64,000 nt of DNA from Plicaturopsis crispa FD-325 SS-3 (Eukaryota; Basidiomycota; Agaricomycetes; Amylocorticiales; Amylocorticiaceae): the NCBI GenBank assembly GCA_000827205.1, contig KN832571.1, forward strand, positions 300,884-364,883, given 5' to 3'. Positions 1 to 10,456 of this stretch are shown here, in pieces (position 1 is the first letter of the stretch; each line of letters begins with the position of its first letter). Made by a program: the position numbers and the translations under genes. The notes below the pieces were generated by a model. That model had not been told where the DNA came from. It made no database searches and saw only the letters and a list, made by a program, of their open reading frames with translations.

Positions 1-464
1 CGTGGGCGGGCGCCAACTGTAGTCCCAAGAAGCCTGCGTTTTCTACTATTGTTTACACTTGGGTAGGGGTTAGCATTATGTCTCGCCAGTGGTGGAAAGA
101 TCTTCCCTCACCTGCATTGCCTTGTGCATCGAAAATGTACACGGTAGCACACACACTGAAGTCGTTGAAACGCGCAAGTAAAAGTAGCTCAGCGTTCACG
201 CAATGTGCCAGTCGTCAAGTTGCTTCGAGTTTCAGTGCATTAGACGCGGTGTACGCCGGACAGTGTCAGTCGTTTCAAAGGGATGAAGCTTGTGGCATAG
301 AACGCCAAGTTGTAGTGATCGTTGCGTTCATTTCTTGGACCCGAGAAATCGAGGTCATGGTGGAAGAAAGACAAGAGTCGACGACGCGACCCGCGACTAA
401 AACGCGACCGCCGAAACGCGCCTCTCTCCTGCGCTTGTGCTTTTGAACCACGATTTCACCGCCA
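1..464. other. Unassigned 5' flank of the window
   Basis: No protein family is recognisable on either strand. It holds the upstream region of the Maf-like gene that follows. Short open frames exist but show no domain, signal peptide or consistent splice pattern. The first exon of a gene running off the left edge cannot be excluded. Confidence 0.4.
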
Positions 465-1574
465 ATGTCTACAAAACACAATCATGTTCTTCCCCACGCA
501 CTTCCAGTCCCCTCGACCAAGAAATTAGCAGGGAAACGGATCATCTTAGCCTCAGCTAGTCCGCGCCGGCAAGAGATCCTCAAGACTTTCGTGCGTACAC
601 CTACAGCACGGTAGATCTAGCCAGCGATATAATGCCCAGCTCCTGCGCTACAGGGTCTCGCGCCCGAAGTTGTGCCGTCCACATTCGAGGAGAATCTAGG
701 CATCGATGAGTTCGCGAACGTGCACGAGTACCCCGTAGCTACGGCTACGCACAAGGCGGTCGAGGTGTACGAGCGGCTGGTCGTGAGTGGTCTCGTACTC
801 CGGGAATCTTTCGAGAATAGGACCATTCACACAGATACGACGGACAGCGTGAAAACCCAGACGATCCCCCCGACCTCGTCATCGCAGGTACGTGCGCATG
901 TTTGCAGGCTCGAGGTCACGGCTGTTAATCCTCTTCTAGCTGATACCGTGGTCCTGACACATGCACAGCCTGTGGGATCCCAGATATCGTACTCCTTGCT
1001 GCCGGAGACCCAGCAGGATCTTTTGGAAAAGCCGGTGGACGAAGAGGATAACTTGCGCATGTTGCTCGACTTGAACGGCAGTGTCTGTGAAGTTGTGACG
1101 GGAGTGTCTATCGGTACGTGATCACCAATGTCGTTAACATTGATGAATCTTATCGTTTGCATTTAGTATATCCTGTTCTGGCTTCGCCAGGTTATGAGAT
1201 CAAGTAAGTAGCGCATTCAAGGTGCTTTCTTGTCTATCTCAAGATCTAATGCGTACAACGCAGGTCAATAGATGAGCGGACGCTCGTATATTTCGCCGAC
1301 AGTCCCCCTCACCTCTTGCGCGCATACGCCGCATCAGGCGAAGGCCGGGATCGTGCAGGCGGTTTCGCTGTCCAGGTAACGCAACGTTTACTTACCACCT
1401 CCAATCATCCCGGAGTGTTTTCGCTGACTCGAATGTGCTTGATAGGGTCTGGGTGGCTTGCTCGTCCGCAAAATCGAGGGAGACTACCACAATGTTGTCG
1501 GTTTCCCCGCCGCAAGCTTCTTCACACTGTTGGATCTAATGGTGGAGGAGGATGCCGATTTCCTCAGCATTTGA
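465..1574 (+). CDS. Maf/HAM1-like nucleoside triphosphate pyrophosphatase (ASMTL N-domain type)
   Basis: The product is a Maf-family protein; the family hydrolyses non-canonical or modified nucleoside triphosphates in the cytosol (house-cleaning). Seen: the N-terminal motif ASASPRRQEIL just after the start, the signature DLVIAADTVV, then EKPVDEEDNLRMLL and a glycine-rich C-terminal GGFAVQ-GLGGLLV-KIEGDYHNVVG block. The model begins at the ATG at 465, the first in frame before the conserved block. It needs introns at 591-653, 783-847, 888-939, about 1114-1166, about 1205-1262 and about 1377-1445. The frame is restored at each join, which supports the model. A segment after ADTVVL is longer than in bacterial Maf and could hide one more intron. 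The exact substrate is not predictable from sequence. Confidence 0.88.
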
Positions 1575-2156
1575 TACTGCATGGCTTGTGCTTATCCTCG
1601 ACGTTCTACATGAAGATCGGCGTGGAACCTCCTTGCCACCTGTATGCTGGCGCAGCTTGTTTGCGGCGCTGGTTTCTCACTCAAGAGATGGGTGACGGTG
1701 GGGAGAATGCGCGGGGGACAACGCCTTGATTTCTTACCGTCCCACAGGCCACAATATCCAACCCAATGTAGCATTATTCAGTCTCGCAATCTCACTTGAT
1801 ATCTCTGACGGCGATAGCGGGTGGGCCCCCGAGATGTCAGACACCGTATCCTTCTAATTCCACTTTCTCCCACTTTTGTACGCCCGTTATTACCCTACTT
1901 GCGTCCACACGGCCTTGGTCGTATTAAGTATTTGAGACGATTCTCTTGCTTTCGTCGACATTTGTTTCAAATGACCTGCGGCGGAGGAGTTTCGGGGTCT
2001 TTGGACACGTCGACGCGATTCTCGAGTCTCCGAAGTTTCGCAACAAACTCTTACAGTATTCGCTGGCAGGCCAAGGCTACTGTGCTTCATTCCTGCTTCC
2101 TCCGCTTTGTCTCTGAGGCTGCCTCACCGCTCGACCTGGGGCGTGCGTGAAACATA
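1575..2156. other. Intergenic region (Maf 3' end, ERV41 promoter)
   Basis: A 580-bp gap between two genes on the same strand. No conserved protein segment or repeat is seen. It presumably holds the Maf 3' UTR and the ERV41 promoter and 5' UTR. Confidence 0.5.
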
Positions 2157-4092
2157 ATGTCGGCCACCGAGGAAGAGAGCATTCTCGAGAAACTCGACGC
2201 ATCCATCCCCGCGCCGCTGGCCCGCTTCGACGCTTTCCCGAAGCTCCCGTCGACATACAAGGCGCGCTCGGAATCGCGAGGTTTCTTGACGGTCTTTGTC
2301 TGCCTGCTTTCGTTCCTGCTTGTCCTAAACGACATCGGAGAGTTCTTGTGGGGGTGGCCAGACTACGAGTTTAGCGTGGACCATGACAAGAACAGCTTTA
2401 TGAATATCAATGTCGACATGGTGGTCAACATGCCGTGCAAATGTGGGTCGCGTTGCCTTCCAGTTATGTGCTATCTCTTACTGAGCCTTCTGCAGTTCTC
2501 AGCGTGGACTTGAGGGACGCAGTGGGTGACAGGATTTATTTGAGTAAAGGATTCCGCCGGGACGGTGTAAGTCATCATCCCCACTTCGATTTCCTCAATA
2601 CTTACGAGCCGACAGACCTTGTTTGATATCGGGCAAGCGACCTCGTTGAAGTGCGACTGCTCAACTATCACCCAGACATTATTTGACCTATTTCGCGCAG
2701 AGAGCACGCCGCAGACCTTTCTGCACGCCAGGCCGTCAAGCAGTCGCGCCGTTCACGCGGATTCTTCTCCACACTCTTCAATTGGAAGTCAGATCCATAC
2801 AGGCCCACATACAACTACAAATCGGATGGAAGTGCATGCAGGGTGTACGGTACTGTCGAAGTGAAGAAGGTTACCGGTGCGTATACCTGTACACCAGTCA
2901 ACCTACGCGAAGCTGAGCTCCGACGCAGCCAATTTGCATATAACGACACTTGGGCATGGCTATGCTTCTGGACAGCATGTCGACCATTCTCGTACGTGGG
3001 CTTCCATGATAGGTGTATAAACAAATCGCTCATCCTTAACAGAAATGAATCTGTCTCATGTCATAACCGAATTTTCTTTTGGGCCCTACTTCCCGGACAT
3101 CACGCAGCCGCTCGATTACTCCTTCGAAGTTACCCCCGACGGTAGGTATTTTTGCGTTTTCCGTGGACATTGCGCTGACGGGCACTGTAGCATTCGTGGC
3201 ATACCAGTACTTTGTGCACGTCGTCCCTACGACGTACATCGCTCCCCGTTCTAAGCCACTGTATACCCACCAGTACAGCGTAACACACTACACCCGCAAG
3301 CTGGAACACCACCGCGGTACCCCAGGAATTTTTTTCAAATTCGACATGGAGCCGCTGAGCCTGACCATTCATCAACGCACCACGACGTTCCTGCAGCTTG
3401 TTATCCGGTACGTGCCCCCTTGTGATGTTGGCTGCCGCAGGAATCTCAAATTTGTTTGCGGTAGATGTGTCGGTGTCGTTGGCGGTGTGTTTGTATGCAT
3501 GGGCTACGCCCTCCGCATCGGCGCGCGCACCTACGAGGTCGTCTCCGGCGCGGATCAGTCTCCGGGTATCGTGGCAGCGGAGGCTAGCGGAGCCCATCGT
3601 CTCCGTTCCAAGTGGGGCGGGACGGACCTGCGCTCACGCACCAAGATCATCAGGCAAGGCTCTGGCTGGACAGCAGCGGACGGCAATGGCTCCCCCCTTC
3701 CCTCAGCAGCCCTGTCGGCACCGTACTCTCCATACTCGCCCTACCTCAGCACGCCGAGCCAAACGCCCGTGGGCTCCCCACGACCAGGAGTTGGCCTGGG
3801 CTTCGGCCCGCCGTCGCCATTCGGTCCGCCGCCAGCGCGAACCCCAAATACAGGCTCCTTCCCCACAGCGGCGACTGTGGGGTCGCCGTACACGTCGTCG
3901 CCACGTCCAGATTCGCTGTATGCTGGCTCACCGAGACCAGGATCTGTCTACGGGCAGTTGCCCTCGACGCCGGCAAGGGATTCGTACAGCATCTTCCCAC
4001 CTACGCCTAACCCGGCTAATGGTGGAGGCTTCCCGTCGACGCCGCCACCGCCTATGGGGAGGAAGGTGAGCGGGGGGAAGAAGGATGATTGA
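2157..4092 (+). CDS. ERV41: Erv41/ERGIC2-type COPII vesicle protein
   Basis: Erv41 forms a complex with Erv46 that cycles between ER and Golgi and retrieves ER-resident enzymes. Seen: N-terminal RFDAFPKLPSTY, first membrane segment (about residues 40-62, ending VLNDIGEFLWGW), then lumenal signatures NINVDMVVNMPC, SVDLRDAVGDR, a CRVYGTVEVKKVT block, FGPYFPDI and the second membrane segment GVVGGVFVCMGYAL near the C-terminal third. Several short introns are needed, including about 3408-3465 before the second membrane span. The start at 2157 gives the expected short cytosolic N-terminus. Unusually, about 185 residues follow the second membrane span, most of them a Pro/Ser/Gly-rich low-complexity tail (GSPRPG-like repeats); yeast Erv41 has only a short tail there. 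Confidence 0.9.
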
Positions 4093-4464
4093 GGGTCTGC
4101 GCCGAGTCTTTTATCTACGGGCTGAGGGGAAAGCCCTCACAAATCACTGTATCTGATGAATGGGTGGGATATGGGATGTAGCTTCTCAAATCTAACCCGC
4201 AAAGTAGTGCGCGCTCGTTGCCAGATACAGCGCGTCGGGGGAGGAAGGGTCCCGCCTGTAAAATTCGAGAATGTACATGGGTGTATATCGCAACATATTT
4301 AACGAACGTAGTGCGTCAGTACTTTGCCAATGAAGGGTTGCAGATACTGCAGGTCAGTCTTGGGTCAGTGTAACAAACGGTAACTTTGTGGTGTGTGTGT
4401 ACAGGCTTCGTCAATGCGCCCAGAGAAAAATTGATCATACAGACGGCCGGCTACATTGCCTAAG
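4093..4464. other. Convergent 3' intergenic region
   Basis: Lies between the ERV41 stop (plus) and the SDH3 stop (minus). No conserved feature is seen; it presumably holds both 3' UTRs. Confidence 0.5.
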
Positions 4465-5220
4465 TTACATCAAGACTAGGGCGACAGTCGATATAGCAGT
4501 GGCACCGAGCACAGCGTATCCCGACCTGTAAGCACCCTTCACCGTGATGACTATAGAGATATCGGTGAGCTGCAATCGCGACCTCAGAAGGAGAAGTGCT
4601 TACACTTTGTCAGATCCCAGCCAAGATGCCTCAACCCGTTCAACGAGTGGAATGCAAAGGGCGCAGCAAGAATCGTCTTTCCGGCATATTTCACGACGTC
4701 GGGAAGGCCGCTGATGAATTCGACGACGTGGGCGCTGTCGAACGTCGTCGGCGCGACCAGGAATGCAATGGCGTATCCGTACAGCACTGACGCTACGTCA
4801 GAGCCAGAAAATGGGCAGTGGTGGGTAGGCAGACGTACGGACGCTGAGGCCTACACCCGTGATACGATTGGCAATCGAGGCGATCCATGTAAGTTGCGGC
4901 TGGTAGATGGTGAAGTGCGGGCTCGAAGGGCGGTTCAAGCGTTGCTTGTTCAGGATCCCAACGGCCGCTTCAGCCGGGAACGATTCCGTCTGCACGGAGC
5001 TGTTTGTGGTGTAATATGAGCCATGTCCTGAGCCATCCGTGTTTCGACCGCTGCTCACCGTTTTGCGACAACATTTCGGACGGCGATTTGGCTACGAACT
5101 GGTGCTCCTGTGAGTCGATTGCGATCATTCAACCGGAAAAAATCGAGACGAACCGAGCCTGGGGGACAAGGCAGCCTTGCGAAGGGATGGCCCTAGACCG
5201 AGAACGCGTGTAGAGAGCAT
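4465..5220 (-). CDS. SDH3: Succinate dehydrogenase cytochrome b subunit (complex II membrane anchor)
   Basis: Sdh3 anchors succinate dehydrogenase in the inner mitochondrial membrane and helps bind heme b and ubiquinone. Seen: a basic, serine-rich mitochondrial presequence from the ATG at 5220, the family signature [14 protein letters not shown] followed by [12 protein letters not shown] (ubiquinone-site Ser/Arg region), a hydrophobic helix [11 protein letters not shown], and [13 protein letters not shown] carrying the heme-ligand histidine, then a final hydrophobic helix ending at the TAA at 4465-4467. The model uses short introns near 5130-5175, 4999-5057, 4790-4840 and 4545-4600. The last joins the frame to [12 protein letters not shown], typical of the third helix. 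Individual splice sites are inferred. Confidence 0.92.
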
Positions 5221-6916
5221 TGGGGAAGTATGTTTGAAGGAGAGGACGACGGCGGGGAAGACAACGACACCGGGCTCTTCCGCGCGATTTCACGTTCAAC
5301 TCCTCGATTCCGAAGACCGCGGCGCATTCCGTGCCGCCACAGCGAGGCCAATCAGCTCTTTGCCATCTGTCTGCTTGCGCTACCTGCATACTGCAGCTGT
5401 AGCCTGCTTTTCAAATTCTACATCTGCGTATACTTGCCTGCGCTAGAACTCTTGCACAATTGACCAAGACCAGAGCCAAGACGGGGCCGGCAGGTTTCGG
5501 GCCCAGGACTTGTCCGACAGCCCTCATCGTGGTAGCCTGCAGCCTTGCCCGTGCAAATTCCCAAGTTGTCGTTGTCGTTTCTCCTAGGAGTCCTAGCCGT
5601 GAGCTTAACTCTTGAAGAGCTATCGGATATGCTTGGTGCTGAAGAGGCTCTGGATCATACGTATTCTGGTCGAAAACGCTTCAAATGTCTCCCCCACAGC
5701 GCCCCCACTCGATTTGCTTTATAGCTGCTAGTTGGCAAGGCCTCAAGAGTGTGCCCTTTGTTCCAAAACAGCAAGACTTGATGCAAAGGTCTACGATATG
5801 CCAGTGCGTACCATTCTAATGATATGTCAGATACTGTAGTAACGCAGTGTCGGAACAGGACACAAGTCGGCTAACTCTTAGGCTCATGTACTAGGACGTC
5901 TCGAAAGCAGCTCTCAGTTCTAGAAAACGAAAGCTGTCTGTGGGGACGTCATGTTCACTTCTGATGCACGCCAACACGATAAAACAATTAGGTGCGACGA
6001 AACGACCATTTACGCCGCACGCTAGCTGCAGCAAATATGCAGACGGGTAAGACGGCTAGGGCGACTCCGATACGACAATAGTCCTTGATCACAATTCCGT
6101 CACAATTCTCCTTCAAAGTGTCTCCGCCACGTCTTGGCCGTCGGGAACGCACAAAAGAAATCCGAATAAAGTGTCGAGAATTTGCATCGCACCTCAAAGT
6201 ACGGCCCGACCAGATCTACCCGCCCCTCGTGCCTATATCTCCTTGCGCATTGTCGATTCTGCCAGCCGGTTGTATTCACCGCTCAGACTTGTGTCTTTTG
6301 TTCTGCCATCGCGGTCGGGACATTCGGCGATCGATCAAGACGATGTCCAAATGACGGGAATGCTCGCAGCCTGTCTTACCTCATATCACGGAGTGGATTC
6401 TATACCACGCTTCACTATGCGACTCCAGAAGAACGGTGGAGGTTGGACGACGCTCTGTAGTCCCGCGGGCAGCCACCGTCTGAAATCGTCGGGCTCGTCG
6501 TTCGATATATCAAGCTCGTTACCATCGGCTCAGGCCAGGAACATTCTCTACGCATCCCCATGCACAGTGCACAGTCGCAAAGATCAACTCCGTCTGGACC
6601 CATATACACAAGATCATGTTCCCTTTCTTTTTGTTTGGGGCCACTCCCACCGACACCGGCATAGGGGCACCTCACAAATAAGGCAAACATATTTCCTTTC
6701 CTGGATCCCTAATTGTGAGTCTAATCTCGATCCTACCAGTCTCCCCCGCTCGCGGTGAGCAAGGCTTATTGTGTTTGGACTTTGTCCCGCCGAGATGTAC
6801 ATTGCAGGTCCAATAAGGATGCAGCTCACTCGCATGGCGCTTACACGGTGACACCGCGTACCTTGGTGAAGGCACAATTAAGGATCCATTCTGAGACCCG
6901 GACGTTGTGAGGTGGA
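5221..6916. other. Long gene-poor stretch upstream of pheromone gene
   Basis: About 1.7 kb without a convincing gene. Open frames are short and show no domain. The one notable segment is the minus-strand receptor-like fragment at 5988-6197, listed separately. The position beside pheromone genes makes decayed mating-type sequence plausible, but this is inference. Confidence 0.4.
5988..6197 (-). pseudogene. Possible remnant of an STE3-like pheromone receptor
   Basis: The minus-strand reading contains NCDGIVIK followed shortly by RIGVALAVLPVCIFAAASV and then basic residues. Fungal STE3 receptors have a WCDI-(S/T)TK block followed by a hydrophobic helix with a conserved proline, then a basic loop, so order and spacing are roughly right. 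No flanking helix, no upstream start and no downstream transmembrane segments could be found, and stop codons follow at once. The nearby pheromone genes make a decayed receptor reasonable, but chance similarity is at least as likely. Confidence 0.22.
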
Positions 6917-6924
6917 TATAAAAT
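6917..6924 (+). promoter_or_regulatory. TATA box of pheromone gene 1
   Basis: The sequence TATAAAAT stands about 100 bp upstream of the pheromone ATG at 7019. The second pheromone gene has a similarly placed TATA motif, as expected for highly expressed short genes. Confidence 0.55.
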
Positions 6925-7018
6925 GGTGAGCGCTTCGCGATATTCAATTTTCTGTAGGCTCATCCTCTACTTCAGCGACACCCACCCACTCGCACTTTTC
7001 CTTTGTATCCTAAACGCA

Positions 7019-7207
7019 ATGGACGCATTCAACACTATCACCGCCTTCTTCACTTCCTCTGAGCCCACCGCCGCCTCTGCACCGACAGACGAGGCCGCGG
7101 CTTCCGGCCAGAGCTCATTTTTCGCCGTCGCCCGCTCAGAGAACCTCGATGTTCCCGCGGATGAGGAGTCGGGGAATGACGGCAACTCTTACTGCACTAT
7201 TGCTTAA
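7019..7207 (+). CDS. Lipopeptide mating pheromone precursor 1 (CaaX box CTIA)
   Basis: A 62-residue precursor. In mushrooms such precursors are cut inside the protein, farnesylated at the CaaX cysteine and carboxymethylated, and the lipopeptide is sensed by an STE3-type GPCR to control the B mating pathway. Seen: the short acidic Ala/Ser-rich leader, an acidic stretch PADEESG before the putative mature part, the core GNDGNSYC and the C-terminal CaaX box CTIA directly before the stop. The ATG at 7019 is chosen because it follows a TATA box by about 100 bp and gives a typical precursor length; the frame stays open upstream but without good context. The core GNSYC is shared with the second pheromone gene at 10457-10654. 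The charged pair at which cleavage occurs (EE or ES) is inferred. Confidence 0.85.
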   Translation: MDAFNTITAFFTSSEPTAASAPTDEAAASGQSSFFAVARSENLDVPADEESGNDGNSYCTIA

Positions 7208-7939
7208 GGTGCGCTCGTATTTCGCCCACTGCCGTCAGTCAATATCTAATCATCCTCTTCGCATCCAGAGTGCTTAGAGTATTTATTGTTGAGCTTTGCT
7301 TCGACACGACGAGCTCGATCCCCCAACGCGTAAGCCTCTATTACTCCTTCGTCACCACAAACGTTAACAACAGGCTATAGTCTCCACTCACTATGTTACG
7401 CAATCCCATGCCGCCGGACATCCTTCCCTGTCCACGGCATTATTCGTTCGATTTTTTCCTAGGGCCTTTCGCTTGTTGATTCTTTTCTTTTTTTTGCGTC
7501 GCACCGCTAGTGCACACCCCTCTTCCCCCCACCCGCTTCGACTTTCGCAGTTCCCCCTTTTTGTTAAACCGTTGTACTCTATGTATACCGTACCTTCTTT
7601 GCCTTTGGACAGATGTAACGGCGCGTTAAATTGAATGGTTTTCCGCCAAAAGACGAGTACCTTAAATTTTGGTTTTAAAGCGGCTTGTCTTCGCATCCTT
7701 TCAACCCGACCTACGCTCAACTACGCGTTCACCAAGCAAGGGATCTACAAAACTTACTGTCCAGGTGCATAATTCACTACCCATGGTATCCTGGAACTGG
7801 CGTGACTTCACAGTTCAGATCGTTCAGACCGCGTAACCCATTTCTAGACGTAGATTACCCAATAGACATTCCTGTGCATCCACTGTCCAACAAACCTACA
7901 AGCTAGCCGCGCCCATGACGTCCGTGCCTCGCACCTACC
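7208..7939. other. Intergenic region between pheromone gene 1 and MINDY gene
   Basis: About 730 bp with pyrimidine-rich and A/T-rich patches. Both strands were scanned for a further CaaX-ended short ORF and none was found. It presumably holds the two convergent 3' UTRs. Confidence 0.45.
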
Positions 7940-9934
7940 TTACATGATAAGGCAACTTGTTTTCTTCTTGGGTTTCTTGCGTAGCTCGTTCGTGCCCTGC
8001 TCACGACCATTGACCCTCTCTCGTTCCCGTGGTGCATCCTGCTGGGCGCTTCCCTGCTGGGCGCTCTCCCGCTGCGCACGAGCATAATGGTTTTCTTCCG
8101 CCTGCAGTTGCCGCGCAAGCGCGAGACTGAGCATTGAAGCAGGTGAGCTAAAATATAGCAAAACCAAAGGAACGCGATACGCACTCGGCATCGTCGTCCC
8201 CACCGGGAGGGCCTTGTGCAGGTCGGAGACCTGCTTCAGCCTCGAATGCAGCTAGCGCAGTCTCCGCCGTGTGCCCAGCGACATCACCGCCCGCAGGACC
8301 TAAAAGACACATGATCAATTTGAGTTCCAGGCAGACCATGCTTGGTGGATGTAGACAGATACGTGATGTCCGGGTTTTGAATGAGGACGGACGTACTGCT
8401 TCTGATAAAATTCGAGTCGACGAACACCGTGCCCGAGCCGTCAATATCGTCGAGGCGCTCCCATACGACTGATGGCTCGTGCAGGAAGGCCGCATCGGTA
8501 GCTAACGTGTATATATGCGACGACGTCTCTTCTGGCCCGGGTGGAGACACAGAAGGTCCCGGATCGAGTATGTGAGTAGACTCAAATTGCTCCTGGAGTG
8601 GTGTTGTAATGTCGGAGGGCGGTGTTTCGAGGTGTGCGTTCGACGTGTCTTCCGGAAGGGCCGATGATGAGGCTACGGGACTCGACGTCGCCGCTTCAGT
8701 GGGATGTTTCTCGTTTGGAGTAGACGAAGTTGGGTGAATTTCGGCGGTGTGATGGTTGGATGGTGGCTTGTAAAGTACGCTAAGATGACTTGAGCGGAAG
8801 AGCGCAACGAGAGAACCAGGCGGGATCAAGTCCTGTGAAGACAATGTAAAGAGACCGTGGTAGGTTAATTGGGACTGCGTTGTGTGCAAAAATGTGCGCA
8901 GTGTCAATGCTGCATGATAGCGAAGTTAACAAGAAAGTCACGAGAATGAAACGAGAAATTCACCGTGCTCGATCTTCTCGCTCTCTTCTGGCGTCAGTTC
9001 CCGGTCTCCGCCCTGTCCGCCAGTGTTCCCCGCGATACCGTCACCCAGCAATCTGCCGTCCGCGAGAACGTCTGCCTCCACAATTTTGTCAACAGCACCA
9101 TCATAATCGGCCACGCCCATTTTCTGGATTGCGTGAGCCTCCGTGCTTGCAGGGTCTACGAGCCAACCATGCACCAAGGGGATACCCGTCTGTGCAAACA
9201 GAGCGAGGGGGTCAGGCTGCGTAGAGTCGGAGGTTGACGGCCGGAATGATGTGGGGCTTGTGAAAAGTGGATTTAGATCCATACCCTCTGTGAAGGAGAG
9301 CTACATCAACATGCGAAGGGAGCGGCGGAGGAGGAAACACCGCACTCTGGGTGAGAGGCATCACAGACAATGCAGAAGATATGTCGACGTCGGGTACATG
9401 AGTGAGCAGATACTCTGCGACGAGTTGCGACAGTAGTTCATAGGACACTGTCCTCCGATCTGGGGGAAGGATTTGAATGTCACCCCGTAGGATGAGGATA
9501 TTACCTATGGATGCGCGTAGTCATAAGCCCATTGTTGGTATGAAATGGATGCTACATACATATTGCAATGAATGAACATGGTCTAACGCGTACGAGCGCG
9601 TAGTTTAGATAGTTATACAAGGACAACACTAATCATAGACCGCGACTTACCCGTTGAAGTTCTGTGTGATTATCCTCGTCCGTCCTCCCTTCCACCCAAT
9701 CTCCTTGAGATACCATACATCTTCTCGAGAAGACTGTAGACTCGGCGATGGCGCACGCGCTTGCCTGGCGACGCTTGGATTCGGGATAGAATTGTAATCA
9801 GTGGCAGGTTCGGGTTGCGGTCGATCTGGAGTAGTTTGGGAGTGTACACCGGCGGTAGACTTCACGGGAGGGCTTTCAGGATTTGTGTGAGAGCTGGATG
9901 GAGCGGGTTGTGTAGGGTATTCATGGACAGACAT
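7940..9934 (-). CDS. MINDY-family deubiquitinase (FAM63/DUF544), Lys48-chain type
   Basis: MINDY enzymes are cysteine deubiquitinases that trim Lys48-linked chains. Seen in order: a Pro/Ser-rich N-terminus from the ATG at 9934, WYLKEIGWKGGRTRIITQNFNG, then across an intron PCSFIAIC (the catalytic Cys in the QNxNGPC motif), NILILRGDIQILPPDRR, the TGIPLVHGWLVDP block with the conserved His, and FLHTTQSQLTYHGLF. The catalytic Cys exon is tiny (near 9546-9568) and lies between two introns. The C-terminal half has an acidic Ser/Thr-rich insert and a coiled, Gln-rich segment ending LRKKPKKKTSCLIM, i.e. a basic patch and a CaaX-like CLIM. As I recall, animal MINDY1/2 also carry a C-terminal CaaX. 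The gene lies between two pheromone genes, themselves substrates of CaaX processing. The stop at 7940-7942 closes the last exon. Confidence 0.87.
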
Positions 9935-10456
9935 CGTAGTCTGAGGAAGAGTCGAAACCGACTGCCAAGGAATTCCCCGGGCCCGCGGGCATTGCGGCTT
10001 GCGCAGGGACAATACGTCGAGGAGTAGGATAAGAGTATGGCATATCGATACAGTGACAGCAATACAACGGTACAAATGGCTAGCAATGACGAGGGCGAAA
10101 AAATAACAAGGATCGTGCATGAGAGCGCCCTCGGCGCCTCCGAGGTTGAGATATAGAAATGAAGGTGAATGAATGGTAAGTAGAATCATCGAGACTCCTT
10201 CTCGGCAGAAAGAAAACCTGAAACCTGTGAACCCTCAAACGAAAGAAAGAAAAGCTGCAATCGTCCGTGGCGGTAGCATGGCGATGGGGATATAATTTAT
10301 CTCAAATAAATAGCATATGCGCGATGCGGCGTAGTGGGGTGTGTCTGGCACGCTCGCAGTGATGCTGCATGCTGGAATCAGCGCCTGGTGAAGGAGGCAT
10401 ATTGAAGGAAAGACAACTCACAATATGGATGGAATGAACGCGTGTCGACCGCCCGC
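9935..10456. other. MINDY upstream / pheromone gene 2 downstream region
   Basis: About 520 bp. The reading frame of the first MINDY exon stays open upstream to about 10189, so a longer N-terminus is possible; the ATG at 9934 was preferred because the upstream part lacks a good ATG. No other feature is seen. Confidence 0.4.

Noticed and set aside
9935-10189. Longer N-terminus or an extra gene upstream of the MINDY start
   Set aside because: The frame is open, but the stretch begins at a non-ATG codon and is hydrophobic without family similarity. The ATG at 9934 gives a normal start.
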